In this document: in pieces, positions 1 through 7,999 of the stretch
Position numbering within the stretch: position 1 is the stretch's first letter
Layout: each line of letters starts with the position of its first letter
Made by a program: the position numbers and the translations under genes
Notes under the pieces: generated by a model
Told to the model about the DNA's origin: nothing
What the model saw: the letters and a program-made list of their open reading frames with translations, nothing else
Databases searched by the model: none
DNA from: Actinomycetota bacterium
GTDB taxonomy: Bacteria; Actinomycetota; Actinomycetes; S36-B12
DNA length: 21,586 bases
Direction: 5' to 3'
Assembly (NCBI GenBank): GCA_016870425.1
Contig: VGBQ01000017.1
Coordinates: forward strand, 1 to 21,586

Positions 1-142
1 AGTAGTCCCTTCAGGACTGACTACTGCGCGTAGCGGAGTAGTCCCTTCAGGACTGACTACTGCGCGTAGCGGAGTAGTCCCTTCAGGACTGACTACTGCG
101 CGTAGCGGAGTAGTCCCCCCGGGACCGACCAACGTCGTGCGG
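1..142. repeat. 36-bp tandem repeat array, three perfect units plus a degenerate fourth
   Basis: Three identical 36-bp units occupy 1-36, 37-72 and 73-108. A diverged 34-nt fourth unit runs 109-142. Each unit holds AGTAGTC and GACTACT as inverted arms around an inner AGTCC-CTTCA-GGACT hairpin. The ACTACT of one unit can also pair with the AGTAGT of the next, around CGC-GTA-GCG, so two alternative folds compete along the array. In the diverged unit the inner stem survives as GTCCC-CCC-GGGAC. The array reaches the window edge, so its true length is unknown. It lies downstream of the potC-like gene and contains no coding sequence I can support. Confidence 0.95.
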
Positions 143-148
143 AAATGA

Positions 149-165
149 GTACCGCACAGCGGTAC
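149..165 (-). terminator. Hairpin just downstream of the potC-like stop
   Basis: A perfect 7-bp inverted repeat with a 3-nt loop (GTACCGC-ACA-GCGGTAC) lies 14 nt past the stop codon of the potC-like gene. Read on the minus strand it is followed by TCATTTCC, which is only mildly T-rich. The position fits a transcription terminator for the ABC operon. The weak U-tract leaves open that the adjacent repeat array, or Rho, ends transcription instead. Confidence 0.5.
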
Positions 166-179
166 GGATTTGCCTAGCG

Positions 180-986
180 CTACATGACCCCGCCGCCGCG
201 CTCGTCCGTGCTGGAAAAGCGCTGCACGATGTAGATCGGCAGGATCGACACGATGACGAGGAATGCGGCGACGACGTTGACGACGGGCGCCTGGTTGGGA
301 CGGAAGAGATTTTGGTAGATCCAAATCGGCAGGGTCGTGATGCCAGGGCCGGCGGTGAAGGTCGTGACGATGATCTCGTCGAAGGACAGTCCGAAGGCCA
401 GCAGGGCACCCGCGGCGAGGGCTGAGCGCATGAGCGGGAACGTCACGTGGACGAAGGTCTGCCAGCCGCGGGCGCCGAGATCGGCTGACGCCTCCTCGAC
501 ATTGCCACCGAGGCGACGCACGCGAGCGAGTGCGTTGTTGTATACGACCACGATGCAGAAGGTCGAGTGGGCGACGACCAGGGTAAGGAAGGTGAGTCCG
601 CCCAGGAACGACGTGAAGACATTGTTAAGCGCAATGCCCGTGACGATGCCGGGCAGGGCGATGGGCAGGATGATGAGCAAGCTCACCGAGTCCTTGCCGA
701 AGAAGTTGAAGCGCCCGAGCGCGAGAGCCGCCAGGGTGCCGAGCACGAGGGCAATCGCGGTCGCGCAGATCCCCAGGACCACGCTCGTGAGCAGGGCCTC
801 GCGGACGCCCTCGTTGGAGAAGGCGGCCCCCCACCATTTCGTGGAGAAGCCCTCGGGAGGCCAGGACAGGGTTTCGCCGGCATTGAACGAGTTGATGAGA
901 ACGACGGCCAGGGGAATGTAGACGAAGAGGAAGGCGATGACCGCGAAGATCGACAGCGCGACCTTGGTCCCGCGCCCGGTCGTCAC
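180..986 (-). CDS. potC: PotC-like spermidine/putrescine-type ABC transporter permease
   Basis: This 268-residue inner-membrane permease would form the translocation pore with the upstream PotB-like protein for polyamines or a related small cationic solute. It starts with a short basic cytoplasmic end and a long hydrophobic segment (about residues 8-32), followed by further hydrophobic helices to a total of about six. The ABC-permease EAA loop is visible as EEASADLGARGWQTF around the middle, where the ATPase docks. The length matches the family. The ATG overlaps the stop of the PotB-like gene by 4 bp (ATGA), so the two are translationally coupled. It is the last gene of the operon, with a hairpin and the tandem repeat array downstream. 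The family is clear. The substrate is inferred from family only. No cognate ATPase gene lies in the operon. Confidence 0.88.
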   Translation of the reverse strand: MTTGRGTKVALSIFAVIAFLFVYIPLAVVLINSFNAGETLSWPPEGFSTKWWGAAFSNEGVREALLTSVVLGICATAIALVLGTLAALALGRFNFFGKDSVSLLIILPIALPGIVTGIALNNVFTSFLGGLTFLTLVVAHSTFCIVVVYNNALARVRRLGGNVEEASADLGARGWQTFVHVTFPLMRSALAAGALLAFGLSFDEIIVTTFTAGPGITTLPIWIYQNLFRPNQAPVVNVVAAFLVIVSILPIYIVQRFSSTDERGGGVM

Positions 987-1861
987 AGCTTCTCCAGTGC
1001 GCCGGTACGCCGCACAGCGGCGAGATAGAGCAGCACGATGACCACGGGAATCGTGGCGAAGGCCGCCGCGAACGGCAGATTGGTCACGTAGTTCTGCTGT
1101 ACGACGTTGCCCAGCATGATCACCTTGCCGCCGACGATCTGCGCGGTGATGTAGTCGCCCAGGCTAAGCGAGAAAGTGAAGATCGAGCCGGCCACCATCG
1201 TCGGGAAGATGATCGGCACGATCACGCTGCGGAAGGTGCGCCAGCCCTTGGCGCCCAGGTCGGCAGAGGCGTCCAGCATCGAGCTGGGCAGCCGCGTGAA
1301 GCCGGCGTAGACCGGCAGGATCATGTAGGGCAACCACAGGTATGTGAGCGTGAGGATGATGCTGAACTCGCCGAAGCCGGGACTGTCTAGGCCGAAGGGT
1401 GCGAGGAACCACGCGATCACGCCCTGCTCGGGGCTGAGCATCGCGCGCCACGCGTAGACCTTGACCAGGTAGCTCGCCCACAGCGGCGTGAGGATGAGCG
1501 CGACAAGCAGCGGCTGCCAGCGCGCCCGCGCGACGCGCGCCATGAAGAAGGCAACCGGCACGCCGATGACGAGGCACAGGATCGTGACGCCGATGGCGAT
1601 CCCGAGTGTGCGCAGCATCGTCTGGAGGTACGCCGGGGTCGTGAAGACCTCGACGAAGTTGTCGAAGGTGAAGGTGCGCACGAGCGCACCCGTGAAGCCA
1701 TCGACGGTCCAGAAGGCCGTGAGGAAGAGAGCGGCGAGGGAACCCAGGTAGACGACGACCAGCCACGCCATCGGCGCTGCGAGCAGCGCTGCGAGCCTTG
1801 CTCGCGGATGGCGATAGCCGAAGCCTCCCTTCGGAGGAGTCGCGGTCGTCGCTGTCGACAT
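983..1861 (-). CDS. potB: PotB-like spermidine/putrescine-type ABC transporter permease
   Basis: This 292-residue membrane permease is the first of the two pore subunits. It has about six hydrophobic segments; the first (LAALLAAPMAWLVVVYLGSL) follows a proline- and threonine-rich cytoplasmic tail. The EAA loop reads DASADLGAKGWRTFRSV. I place the start at the ATG at 1861, because GAGGG sits about 6 nt upstream. A TTG six codons earlier has no ribosome-binding site. The gene begins 22 bp after the stop of the binding-protein gene and its stop overlaps the PotC-like start by 4 bp. The C-terminal extension (RRTGALEKL) is typical of the family. Function depends on an ATPase that is absent here: FbpC next door might substitute, or the system may be non-functional. 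Confidence 0.88.
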   Translation of the reverse strand: MSTATTATPPKGGFGYRHPRARLAALLAAPMAWLVVVYLGSLAALFLTAFWTVDGFTGALVRTFTFDNFVEVFTTPAYLQTMLRTLGIAIGVTILCLVIGVPVAFFMARVARARWQPLLVALILTPLWASYLVKVYAWRAMLSPEQGVIAWFLAPFGLDSPGFGEFSIILTLTYLWLPYMILPVYAGFTRLPSSMLDASADLGAKGWRTFRSVIVPIIFPTMVAGSIFTFSLSLGDYITAQIVGGKVIMLGNVVQQNYVTNLPFAAAFATIPVVIVLLYLAAVRRTGALEKL

Positions 1862-1883
1862 GGGTTCCCTCGCCGTCAATCAG

Positions 1884-2900
1884 TTACGAGCGGAGCTCCG
1901 ACCAGGCCTTCGACCACTCCGAGTAGGGCACGCACTTGACGTCCGTGCGCCCGTCGAGGCAGACCTCGGTCGGCGTGTTCCAGTAGTAGACGTTCTCCCA
2001 GTAGGAGGGTTCGTTGGCGTGGTAGGTCGCGCACTGCTCGGGATCGATGTCGCACGCCTTGACGTTGCTCGGCGCCTCGCCGAACCACGCCGTGGCCTGC
2101 TGGTTGATCTCGGGCGATGCGATCCAGTCGAGCCACTTGTAGGCGCAGTTGAGGTTGGGGGTGTCCTTCGCGACCATCCACGTGTCGGACCAGCCCGTCG
2201 CCCCCTCCTTCGCCTTGGTCGAGCCGATCGTCGCCGGGTCGAAGCCATTGACGATGACCTGCCACGAGGTGGCCGCGGTCATCGTGCCGGCGTTCACGGC
2301 GTCGATCTGCTTGAGGTAGTCATTCCAGTACTCGCTCACGAGGCCCTTCTGCTGCTTGAGCAGGTTGATCGCCGCGTCGAACTGCGTCTGGTCGAGCGCG
2401 TAGGGATCGGTGATGCCGAGGTCGGGCTGCGTGGCCATGAGATAGACGGCCGCGTCCGCGATGTAGATGGGCGAGTCGTACGGCCCCACGCCTCCGGCGG
2501 CGGGCGAATCCGGCTCGAACATCACCGACCACGAGTCGACCGTGTCGCCGACCTTCTCCTTATTCCAGACGAGGAGATTGGCGCCGCGGCCGTGCGGCAC
2601 GCCGTAGGCGACGCCGTTGACACTGTTATGCGACTTCATCTTCAAGTCCGGGAAGATATCGGCGTAGTTGGGTACCAGATCCATGTTGATTGGCTGCACA
2701 TTGCCGCCGTAGATCAGGCGCAGCGAGGCGTCGCCGGACGCCGACACGACATCCCATCCGCCGCCCTGCATGAGCTTGACCGCCTCGTCGGAGGTGCCGA
2801 AGGTTTTGACGTTGACCTTGCATCCGGTCTGCTCCTCAAAGGGGCCCACCCAGTTGGCAGACGGGTCCGTGCTGCCGTTCTCGGCTGAATCGGCGTTCAG
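1884..2900 (-). pseudogene. 5'-truncated PotD-like extracellular solute-binding protein
   Basis: The body is a clear polyamine-type binding protein: GPFEEQTGCKVNVKTFGTSD at the start of domain 1, the WDVVSASGDASLRLIYGG segment, PNYADIFPDLK, and a C-terminal part with paired cysteines (CAYKW, CDIDPEQC, CLDGRTDVKC). The front is missing. Homology begins near AENGSTDPS (about 2888), only about 17 nt after the stop of the ATPase gene. There is no signal peptide, lipobox, first beta strand (the usual hydrophobic AW-GY stretch) or ribosome-binding site. The frame stays open back to a TGA at 2934-2936 and its only start candidates are a CTG at 2900 and a GTG at 2849, the latter inside the conserved core. 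I read it as a deletion remnant; a translated cytoplasmic product could not serve an extracellular binding role. An assembly join is an alternative. Confidence 0.65.
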
Positions 2901-2904
2901 GATG

Positions 2905-3972
2905 CTAGGCCGGGTAGACGCGGCCGGGGCCGGTCACGCTCACCACGACCGCGTCGCCGGGCCGCGGCGGAGGGGTGCCACCCGGCACGCGCACGGGGAT
3001 CGCGGTGCCGTCGGCGAGCTCGACGCGCAACATCGAGTCGTGACCGTGGTAGGAGGTCTCGCGCACGACTCCTGCACCGGGCAGCGGCGCAGGGCCCGCG
3101 GGCTCCACGGGGCAGGAGAGCACGAGTTGCTCGGGACGGAGAACGACGGTCGCCTCGCCGTCGCGGGCGAGTGACGTCGAGGCGTGCACGGGGATGTCGC
3201 CGAGGGCGCAGGTGACGCGCTCCCCCTGGGCGACAGCGGGCAGCTCGACGGCATCGCCGACGAAGCGCGCGACACCGAGATCGGCGGGGACGTCGTACAC
3301 CTCCAGTGGGGTCCCGACCTGCACGATGCGCCCGTCACGAAGCACGGCGACCAGGTCAGCGGTGGAGAGCGCCTCCTCCTGGTCATGCGTGATGAGGATC
3401 GCCGTCGTGCCCAGGCCGCGCAGGAGCTCGCGCACCTCCGCACGCAGACGCACGCGCAGTGCAGCATCCAACGCGGTGAAGGGCTCATCGAGCAGGATCA
3501 CATCCGGCCGCGGAGCCATCGCCCGCGCCAGCGCGACGCGCTGCTGCTGGCCGCCGGAGAGCTCATGGGGGCGGACATGTGCGTAGTCGGACATGCCCAC
3601 CATCTCGAGCACCTCCGCGACGCGCCCCGCAGCAGCGCCGCGCGGCAGGCCGAAGGCGACGTTGGCCGAGACGTCCAGGTGAGGGAAGAGCGCGCCCTCC
3701 TGCGGGACGATGCCGATGCGGCGCTTCTCCGGGGGCACGAAGGCATGGGGGAAGCCCGGCCCCGCGCCCGCCACCAGACGCTCGCCGAAATACACGGTGC
3801 CGGCCGTGGGCTTGAGGAATCCGGCGAGCACGCGCAGGAGGGTGGTCTTGCCCGAGCCGCTCGGGCCGAGCACTGCAGCCACAGCCCCTGACGGCACGGA
3901 CAGGTCGAGGTCGCTGAGGACCGCATCGCCGCCGTAGCCCGCCGTCAGACTGCTCACGTCAACGCTCGTCAC
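2905..3972 (-). CDS. fbpC: Ferric-iron-type ABC transporter ATP-binding protein (FbpC-like)
   Basis: This 355-residue ATPase powers the iron permease encoded upstream. All motifs are intact: Walker A GPSGSGKT (36-43), Q-loop glutamine 91, signature LSGGQQQR (138-145), Walker B VILLDE (158-163) with the following ALD, and H-loop histidine 196. The C-terminal third (from about 240) is a TOBE-like regulatory region with VVLRPEQLVL. The start is the GTG at 3972, which overlaps the permease stop by 4 bp (GTGA). Longer in-frame extensions run antisense through the permease gene and are not coding. The C-terminus looks complete, ending GPGRVYPA. The truncated binding-protein gene begins directly after it. 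FbpC is preferred over PotA because of the iron permease and binding protein in the same operon. Confidence 0.9.
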   Translation of the reverse strand: MTSVDVSSLTAGYGGDAVLSDLDLSVPSGAVAAVLGPSGSGKTTLLRVLAGFLKPTAGTVYFGERLVAGAGPGFPHAFVPPEKRRIGIVPQEGALFPHLDVSANVAFGLPRGAAAGRVAEVLEMVGMSDYAHVRPHELSGGQQQRVALARAMAPRPDVILLDEPFTALDAALRVRLRAEVRELLRGLGTTAILITHDQEEALSTADLVAVLRDGRIVQVGTPLEVYDVPADLGVARFVGDAVELPAVAQGERVTCALGDIPVHASTSLARDGEATVVLRPEQLVLSCPVEPAGPAPLPGAGVVRETSYHGHDSMLRVELADGTAIPVRVPGGTPPPRPGDAVVVSVTGPGRVYPA

Positions 3973-5546
3973 GGGGCCACCGTATCGGCGCTCGTATCCG
4001 TGTCCGCGCGTGTCATCGCCCGGCTCAGCAGCCACGCGGGCCCTGCGGCGAGGACGACGAGCGCGATGGCATAGGGAGCGGCTGATCCGTACGCCGCGAT
4101 CTCCGTGCGACTCCACAGCTCCGTCGCGAGCGTGTCGAGACCGGTGGGACGCAGCATGAGCGTGGCCGGGAGTTCCTTCATCGCGGTGAGCAGCACCAGC
4201 AGTCCGCCAGCCGCAATGCCGGGCAGGGTCAGCCGGAAGGTGGTCTCAGCCCACGCGCGCAGCGGGCCGCGGCCGAGGGTGCGTGCTGTCTGCTCGAGCA
4301 CCGGCGACACCGACGCGGTCGCGCTGCGCGTCGCGCCGATCGCCTTGGGCAGGAAGAGCACGGCGTAGGCGAAGGCAAGGATGAAGATTGTCTGGTACGC
4401 CGCGGGGAAGACCGCGAGCGTGAGGAAGACGAGCGAGAGACCGACCACCACCGCGGGCAGGGCGTGACCGGTGTAGGAGACGGTCTCGATCGCGCGCACC
4501 GAGCGAGTGCGGTAGCGCGCAGCGAGGATGCCGACCGGCAGGGCGAGCAGCACGGCCAGGACAGCACCGGCGAGGGCGACGCCGAGGGAGGTGAGGGCGG
4601 CCGTGAGGAGCTCAAGCGGATCCAGCGGCGTGCGACTGCCCTCCAGCATGCGCAGGACAAGCGAGACGAGCGGCACACCGAGGGCGAGGATCGTCAGGCC
4701 CGTGAGCCACGCGAGTGCGCCGAGGCGAGCGCCCGCGCCGAGCGTGACCGGGATAGCGGCGCGCTGCGTGCCGGTGGCCACGCGCCAGCGCCGAGTGCGC
4801 CCGCGCACTCGACGCTCGGCATAGACCAGCAGCGCCGCGAGACCCACGAGCACCAGCGCCAGCACGGCAGCGCTCACGCGGTCGAAGCTCGCGCGATAGG
4901 AGGCGTAGATGACGCGCGTGAAGGCATCAACGCGCAGCAGGGCGACCGCGCCGAAGTCCGAGAGGACGTAGAGCGCGACGAGGAGAGCGCCCCCCGCGGC
5001 GGCGGGCCAGGCCTGCGGCAGCGTCGTGGTGGCGAAGGCGCGGACGGGCCCGCGTCCGAGGGAGCGCGCGACCTCCTCCAGGGCCGGATCGCTGGAGCGG
5101 AAGGCCGCCGTGACGGGCAGCACGACGTACGGCGAGGACACCAGCGTGAGGATGAGGGCGGCGGCCCAGAAGCCGTGCATGGAGGGAAACTGCGCGAGCC
5201 AGGCGTACGCCGCGACGTACGACGGGATCGCGAGCGGGAGCGCGACGAGCACGAGCCACATGCCCCGAAGCGGCAGTGTCGATCGCGCGACCAGCCACGC
5301 GGTGGGGATGCCGATGGCCAGGCACGCGGTGACGACGACGAGCACGAGCGACACGGACGTGCCGATCGTCTCGAGTGTGCGAGGGCGCACGAGCACCTCG
5401 ATGATGCGCTGTAGGCCCGCTTCGCTCACCCGCACGAGCAGGTAGACCAGCGGGATGAGCGCGACGACGGCCGTGACCGCGCCCGCGGCGATCAGCAGGC
5501 GCGGGGGGCGCCCGGTGGCCCGGCGACGCGTACGTGTCGCTGCCAT
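3969..5546 (-). CDS. fbpB: Ferric-iron-type ABC transporter permease with two fused permease domains (FbpB-like)
   Basis: This 525-residue integral membrane protein has an internal duplication, so one chain can form the whole pore, as in the FbpB/ThiP-like permease family. About twelve hydrophobic segments are visible. Two EAA loops mark the two halves: EEVARSLGRGPVRAFATTTL in the first and EQTARTLGRGPLRAWAETTF in the second, a near-repeat that shows the duplication. Both ends are arginine- or aspartate-rich and cytoplasmic. The ATG at 5546 overlaps the stop of the binding-protein gene by one base (TGATG), and the stop overlaps the ATPase start by 4 bp, so the three genes form a tightly coupled operon. 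Transport of Fe(III) is inferred from family and from the iron box upstream of the operon. Thiamine- or sulfate-type import is less likely. Confidence 0.9.
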   Translation of the reverse strand: MAATRTRRRATGRPPRLLIAAGAVTAVVALIPLVYLLVRVSEAGLQRIIEVLVRPRTLETIGTSVSLVLVVVTACLAIGIPTAWLVARSTLPLRGMWLVLVALPLAIPSYVAAYAWLAQFPSMHGFWAAALILTLVSSPYVVLPVTAAFRSSDPALEEVARSLGRGPVRAFATTTLPQAWPAAAGGALLVALYVLSDFGAVALLRVDAFTRVIYASYRASFDRVSAAVLALVLVGLAALLVYAERRVRGRTRRWRVATGTQRAAIPVTLGAGARLGALAWLTGLTILALGVPLVSLVLRMLEGSRTPLDPLELLTAALTSLGVALAGAVLAVLLALPVGILAARYRTRSVRAIETVSYTGHALPAVVVGLSLVFLTLAVFPAAYQTIFILAFAYAVLFLPKAIGATRSATASVSPVLEQTARTLGRGPLRAWAETTFRLTLPGIAAGGLLVLLTAMKELPATLMLRPTGLDTLATELWSRTEIAAYGSAAPYAIALVVLAAGPAWLLSRAMTRADTDTSADTVAP

Positions 5547-6574
5547 CAGATCAGGCCGACATCCTCGAGCATCGCGAGGGTGCCGGGGAGGTCGGCGAGC
5601 TCGGCCAGGGCGATATCGGGGCCGCGCAGGGAGTCGAGCGGGGGCAGTCCCTCCGCGGCTGCGACCGACGGCACCAGTGGGTATTCGAAGGTGTTATCGA
5701 CGAACCACGCTTGCGTCTCGGGCGAGAGCAGCCACTCGACGAACTTCGCGGCATTCGGGTTGTCGGCGGCCGACTTCAGGATGCCGACACCCGCGACGTT
5801 GACCAGGCTGCCGGGATCATCGGGCTTGGTGAAGGCGATCTGCGCCCGCATAGCGTCGGGCCCGACCTCGGCGGCCTTCTCGTACCAGTAGTAGTGGTTG
5901 ACCAGGCCGAGAGCGGCCTGGCCGGTGTCGACGGCGTCGAGGATGAGGCCGTTCTTCTCGTAGGTCTGCACGTCGTTGGCGACAAGGCCCTCGAGCCACT
6001 GCTTGGTCACGTCGTCGCCCTGCGAGATGCGCATGGCGGTGACGAAGGCCTGGAAGGAAGCATTGGTGGGCGCGATCGCCACCTCGCCGCGCCACTTCGG
6101 ATCGGTGAGATCGAAGACAGACTGCGGCACCTCGGGCGCGGGCACCTGCTCGGGGTCGTAGGCGATGACGCGTGCGCGACCGGTGACCCCGGTCCAGTCG
6201 GCGTTCGGCGCGCGGTAGTTCTCGGGCACGGTCGTGGCGACGGAGGCGGGCAAGGGCGCGAAGAGGCCAGCCGCGTCGACAGCGCCGAGCGCACCGGCGT
6301 CCTGCGCGAAGTAGACCTGGGCCGGGCTGGCATCGCCCTCCTCGATGAGCTGGGCCGCGAGTTCGGCCGTGTCGCCGTAGCGCGCCTCGAGCTGGATGCC
6401 GGTCTGCTCGGTGAACTGGGCGAAGAGCGGCCCGACGAGCTCCTCGGATCGGCCCGAGTAGACCGTGAGCGGGCCATCGGCCGAGCCCGAGCCGCCACCA
6501 CCGCATGCGGCGAGGAGAGGCAGGGCCAGCGTGGCGGCCGCCAGACCCAGCAGGGCCCGCGTGGATCGGATCAC
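5546..6574 (-). CDS. fbpA: Iron(III) ABC transporter substrate-binding lipoprotein (FbpA/FutA-like)
   Basis: This 342-residue secreted lipoprotein should capture ferric iron outside the membrane for the FbpBC pore. The N-terminus is a lipoprotein signal: basic MIRSTR, a hydrophobic core and the lipobox LAAC with Cys24, followed by a glycine/serine linker. The mature domain starts LTVYSGRSEELVGPLFAQF, typical of the iron-binding subfamily. NHYYWYEKAAE in the second half contains the paired tyrosines expected to ligate iron. NPNAAKFVEWLLSPETQAWF is the usual C-terminal helix. The start is a GTG at 6574 with a strong AAGGAG at 6581-6586. An imperfect DtxR/IdeR-type palindrome overlaps the promoter just upstream. 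It is the first gene of the fbpABC-like operon. Confidence 0.9.
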   Translation of the reverse strand: MIRSTRALLGLAAATLALPLLAACGGGGSGSADGPLTVYSGRSEELVGPLFAQFTEQTGIQLEARYGDTAELAAQLIEEGDASPAQVYFAQDAGALGAVDAAGLFAPLPASVATTVPENYRAPNADWTGVTGRARVIAYDPEQVPAPEVPQSVFDLTDPKWRGEVAIAPTNASFQAFVTAMRISQGDDVTKQWLEGLVANDVQTYEKNGLILDAVDTGQAALGLVNHYYWYEKAAEVGPDAMRAQIAFTKPDDPGSLVNVAGVGILKSAADNPNAAKFVEWLLSPETQAWFVDNTFEYPLVPSVAAAEGLPPLDSLRGPDIALAELADLPGTLAMLEDVGLI

Positions 6575-6584
6575 CGAGAACTCC

Positions 6585-6618
6585 TTAGGTAAGGCTAAGT
6601 TAGGATTGCCTTACCTTG
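6585..6618 (-). promoter_or_regulatory. Iron box (DtxR/IdeR-type operator) over the fbp promoter
   Basis: The stretch 6585-6603 (TTAGGTAAGGCTAAGTTAG) matches the known DtxR/IdeR 19-mer (TTAGGTTAGSCTAACCTAA) at 15 of 19 positions by my count. An overlapping 6600-6618 stretch matches at 14 of 19. A perfect 9-bp inverted repeat (AGGTAAGGC at 6587-6595, GCCTTACCT at 6608-6616) brackets a 12-nt spacer holding TAACTT, a plausible minus-strand -10 (6597-6602). A bound repressor would cover this -10. The AAGGAG ribosome-binding site of the binding-protein gene touches the left arm. A TTGACA on the minus strand at 6637-6642 is too far away to be a good -35 for this -10. Confidence 0.72.
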
Positions 6619-6648
6619 GGCTACGGCGGGCCCCGGTGTCAAATCGCC

Positions 6649-6654
6649 TACTCT
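6649..6654 (+). promoter_or_regulatory. Probable -10 element of a leaderless transcript
   Basis: TACTCT lies six bases before the ATG of the MFS gene and no Shine-Dalgarno sequence is present. That spacing places the transcription start at or next to the A of the ATG, the leaderless arrangement common in actinobacteria. I see no convincing -35. Confidence 0.45.
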
Positions 6655-6660
6655 CGCCCC

Positions 6661-7995
6661 ATGTCGCCCGGTGCTCCCACGGTGGAGCCGCCCCGTCTCA
6701 CGCGCGGGTCGACCCTGGGCTACTCCGTGGGTGCCACGGGCACGGCGGGCTTCGGCACCGTGCCCGGGCTGCTCCTCGCGATATACCTGACCAACACCCT
6801 CGGGGTGGCTGCGGGCATCGCCTCGCTGGTCGTGCTGGTGCCCAAGCTCTGGGACGTCTTCTTCCTGCCCTACGTCGGCACCCTGAGCGATCGCGCGGTG
6901 GCCCGCACGGGCAATCGCGCGCGCTTCCTGGTCCTCGGCGCCGTCGGCATGCTCGTGTGCTTCCCACTGATGTTTGCCGTGCCCGCGGGGGTCGCTCCGA
7001 TGGCAGCCGCCGCGTGGGTGCTCATCGCCTTCCTCATCGCGGCGTCGGCGTTCGCCTTCTTCCAGGTGCCCTACATCGCGCTTGCCGCGGAGATCACCGA
7101 CTCCCCGCGCGAGCGCACAACGCTCATGTCGTGGCGCGTGGGATTCCAAGTGGTCGGCATCCTGCTCTTCGGCGTGGGAGCACCGGTGATCGTCAGCCTC
7201 CTCGCGGATGAGAACTCCGGATACCTCGCGATGGGTGTCGTGGTCGGCGCGCTCATCGCCGCGGGGATGCTCATCTGCTGGCGCGTCGTACGCCGCCTGC
7301 CTCGCTATGTGAGCGAGTCGACCGCGCGCACCCACTCGCCGATCCGCCAACTGCGCACCGCCTGGGCCGCGCGACCCTTCCGGACCCTCGTCAGCGCCTT
7401 CATCCTGCAGGCACTCGGGGCAGGCGCCGTGCTTGCCGGCGCGCCGTACTTCTCCCGCTACATCCTCGGCGTCGCGGACTTCGGGATTGTCTTCGGCCTG
7501 CTGCTCGTGCCCGCCGTGATCGTCATGCCCCTGTGGGCCTTCGTCGGGCACCGCCTTGGCAAACGGCGCGGCTTCCTCATCTCGTCAGCGCTCTTCATGG
7601 CCGGGCTGCTGCTGTCGCTGCTCGCCGCACGGCTGCCGCTCGCCGTCGCCCTGCTGCTCATCTGCGTGACGTCCGTCGGCTACGCCGGGATGCAGATGTT
7701 CCCGCTCGCGATGCTGCCCGACACGATCTCGGACGACGCGGCACGCACGGGCGAGCAGCGCGCGGGATCCTTCACGGGAGTGTGGACGGCCGGAGAGACC
7801 GCAGCCTTCGCCATCGGGCCCGCGCTCGTGCTGCTGCTGCTCGCGGTGACCGGCTACATCTCGACGACGGCCGGGCAGGTGGTGGAGCAGCCCGCGCTCG
7901 CGATCACCGGGGTGCAGTTGGCCTTCTCAGTGCTGCCGGTGGTGCTCGTCGCCCTGAGCCTGCCGCTCATCTGGCGCTACCCGCTGAAGTCCTAA
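6661..7995 (+). CDS. MFS transporter, GPH (sugar:cation symporter)-like
   Basis: This 444-residue membrane protein has about twelve hydrophobic segments. The loop after the second helix reads KLWDVFFLPYVGTLSDR (residues 62-78), the GPH-family version of the MFS loop (K-W-D-x5-P-x-x-G-x-x-S-D-R). QVPYIALAAEITDSPRERT and the later PLAMLPDTISDDAARTGEQR fit the same family, which mostly carries glycosides or other small solutes with a cation. The ATG at 6661 is chosen over a TTG at 6616, because the latter lies inside the iron box and the extra residues lack family character. The gene is divergent from the iron operon and shares its 86-bp intergenic region, so iron-linked regulation is possible but unproven. 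The substrate cannot be told from sequence. It ends before a long palindrome. Confidence 0.82.
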   Translation: MSPGAPTVEPPRLTRGSTLGYSVGATGTAGFGTVPGLLLAIYLTNTLGVAAGIASLVVLVPKLWDVFFLPYVGTLSDRAVARTGNRARFLVLGAVGMLVCFPLMFAVPAGVAPMAAAAWVLIAFLIAASAFAFFQVPYIALAAEITDSPRERTTLMSWRVGFQVVGILLFGVGAPVIVSLLADENSGYLAMGVVVGALIAAGMLICWRVVRRLPRYVSESTARTHSPIRQLRTAWAARPFRTLVSAFILQALGAGAVLAGAPYFSRYILGVADFGIVFGLLLVPAVIVMPLWAFVGHRLGKRRGFLISSALFMAGLLLSLLAARLPLAVALLLICVTSVGYAGMQMFPLAMLPDTISDDAARTGEQRAGSFTGVWTAGETAAFAIGPALVLLLLAVTGYISTTAGQVVEQPALAITGVQLAFSVLPVVLVALSLPLIWRYPLKS

Positions 7996-7999
7996 CCCT

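Noticed and set aside
1..142. 36-bp repeats as a CRISPR array
   Set aside because: Unit length fits, but the copies abut each other with no spacers and there are no cas genes.
1860..6592. Long plus-strand open frames opposite the ABC genes (for example 1860-2888, 4464-5414, 5534-6592)
   Set aside because: They are rich in Arg, Gly, Asp, Glu and His with no motif, lie exactly antisense to genes with clear families, and are the expected shadow frames of high-GC coding DNA.
6637..6642. Minus-strand TTGACA as the -35 of the fbp operon
   Set aside because: The hexamer is perfect, but the nearest acceptable -10 (TAACTT, 6597-6602) is 34 nt away, too far for a normal promoter.
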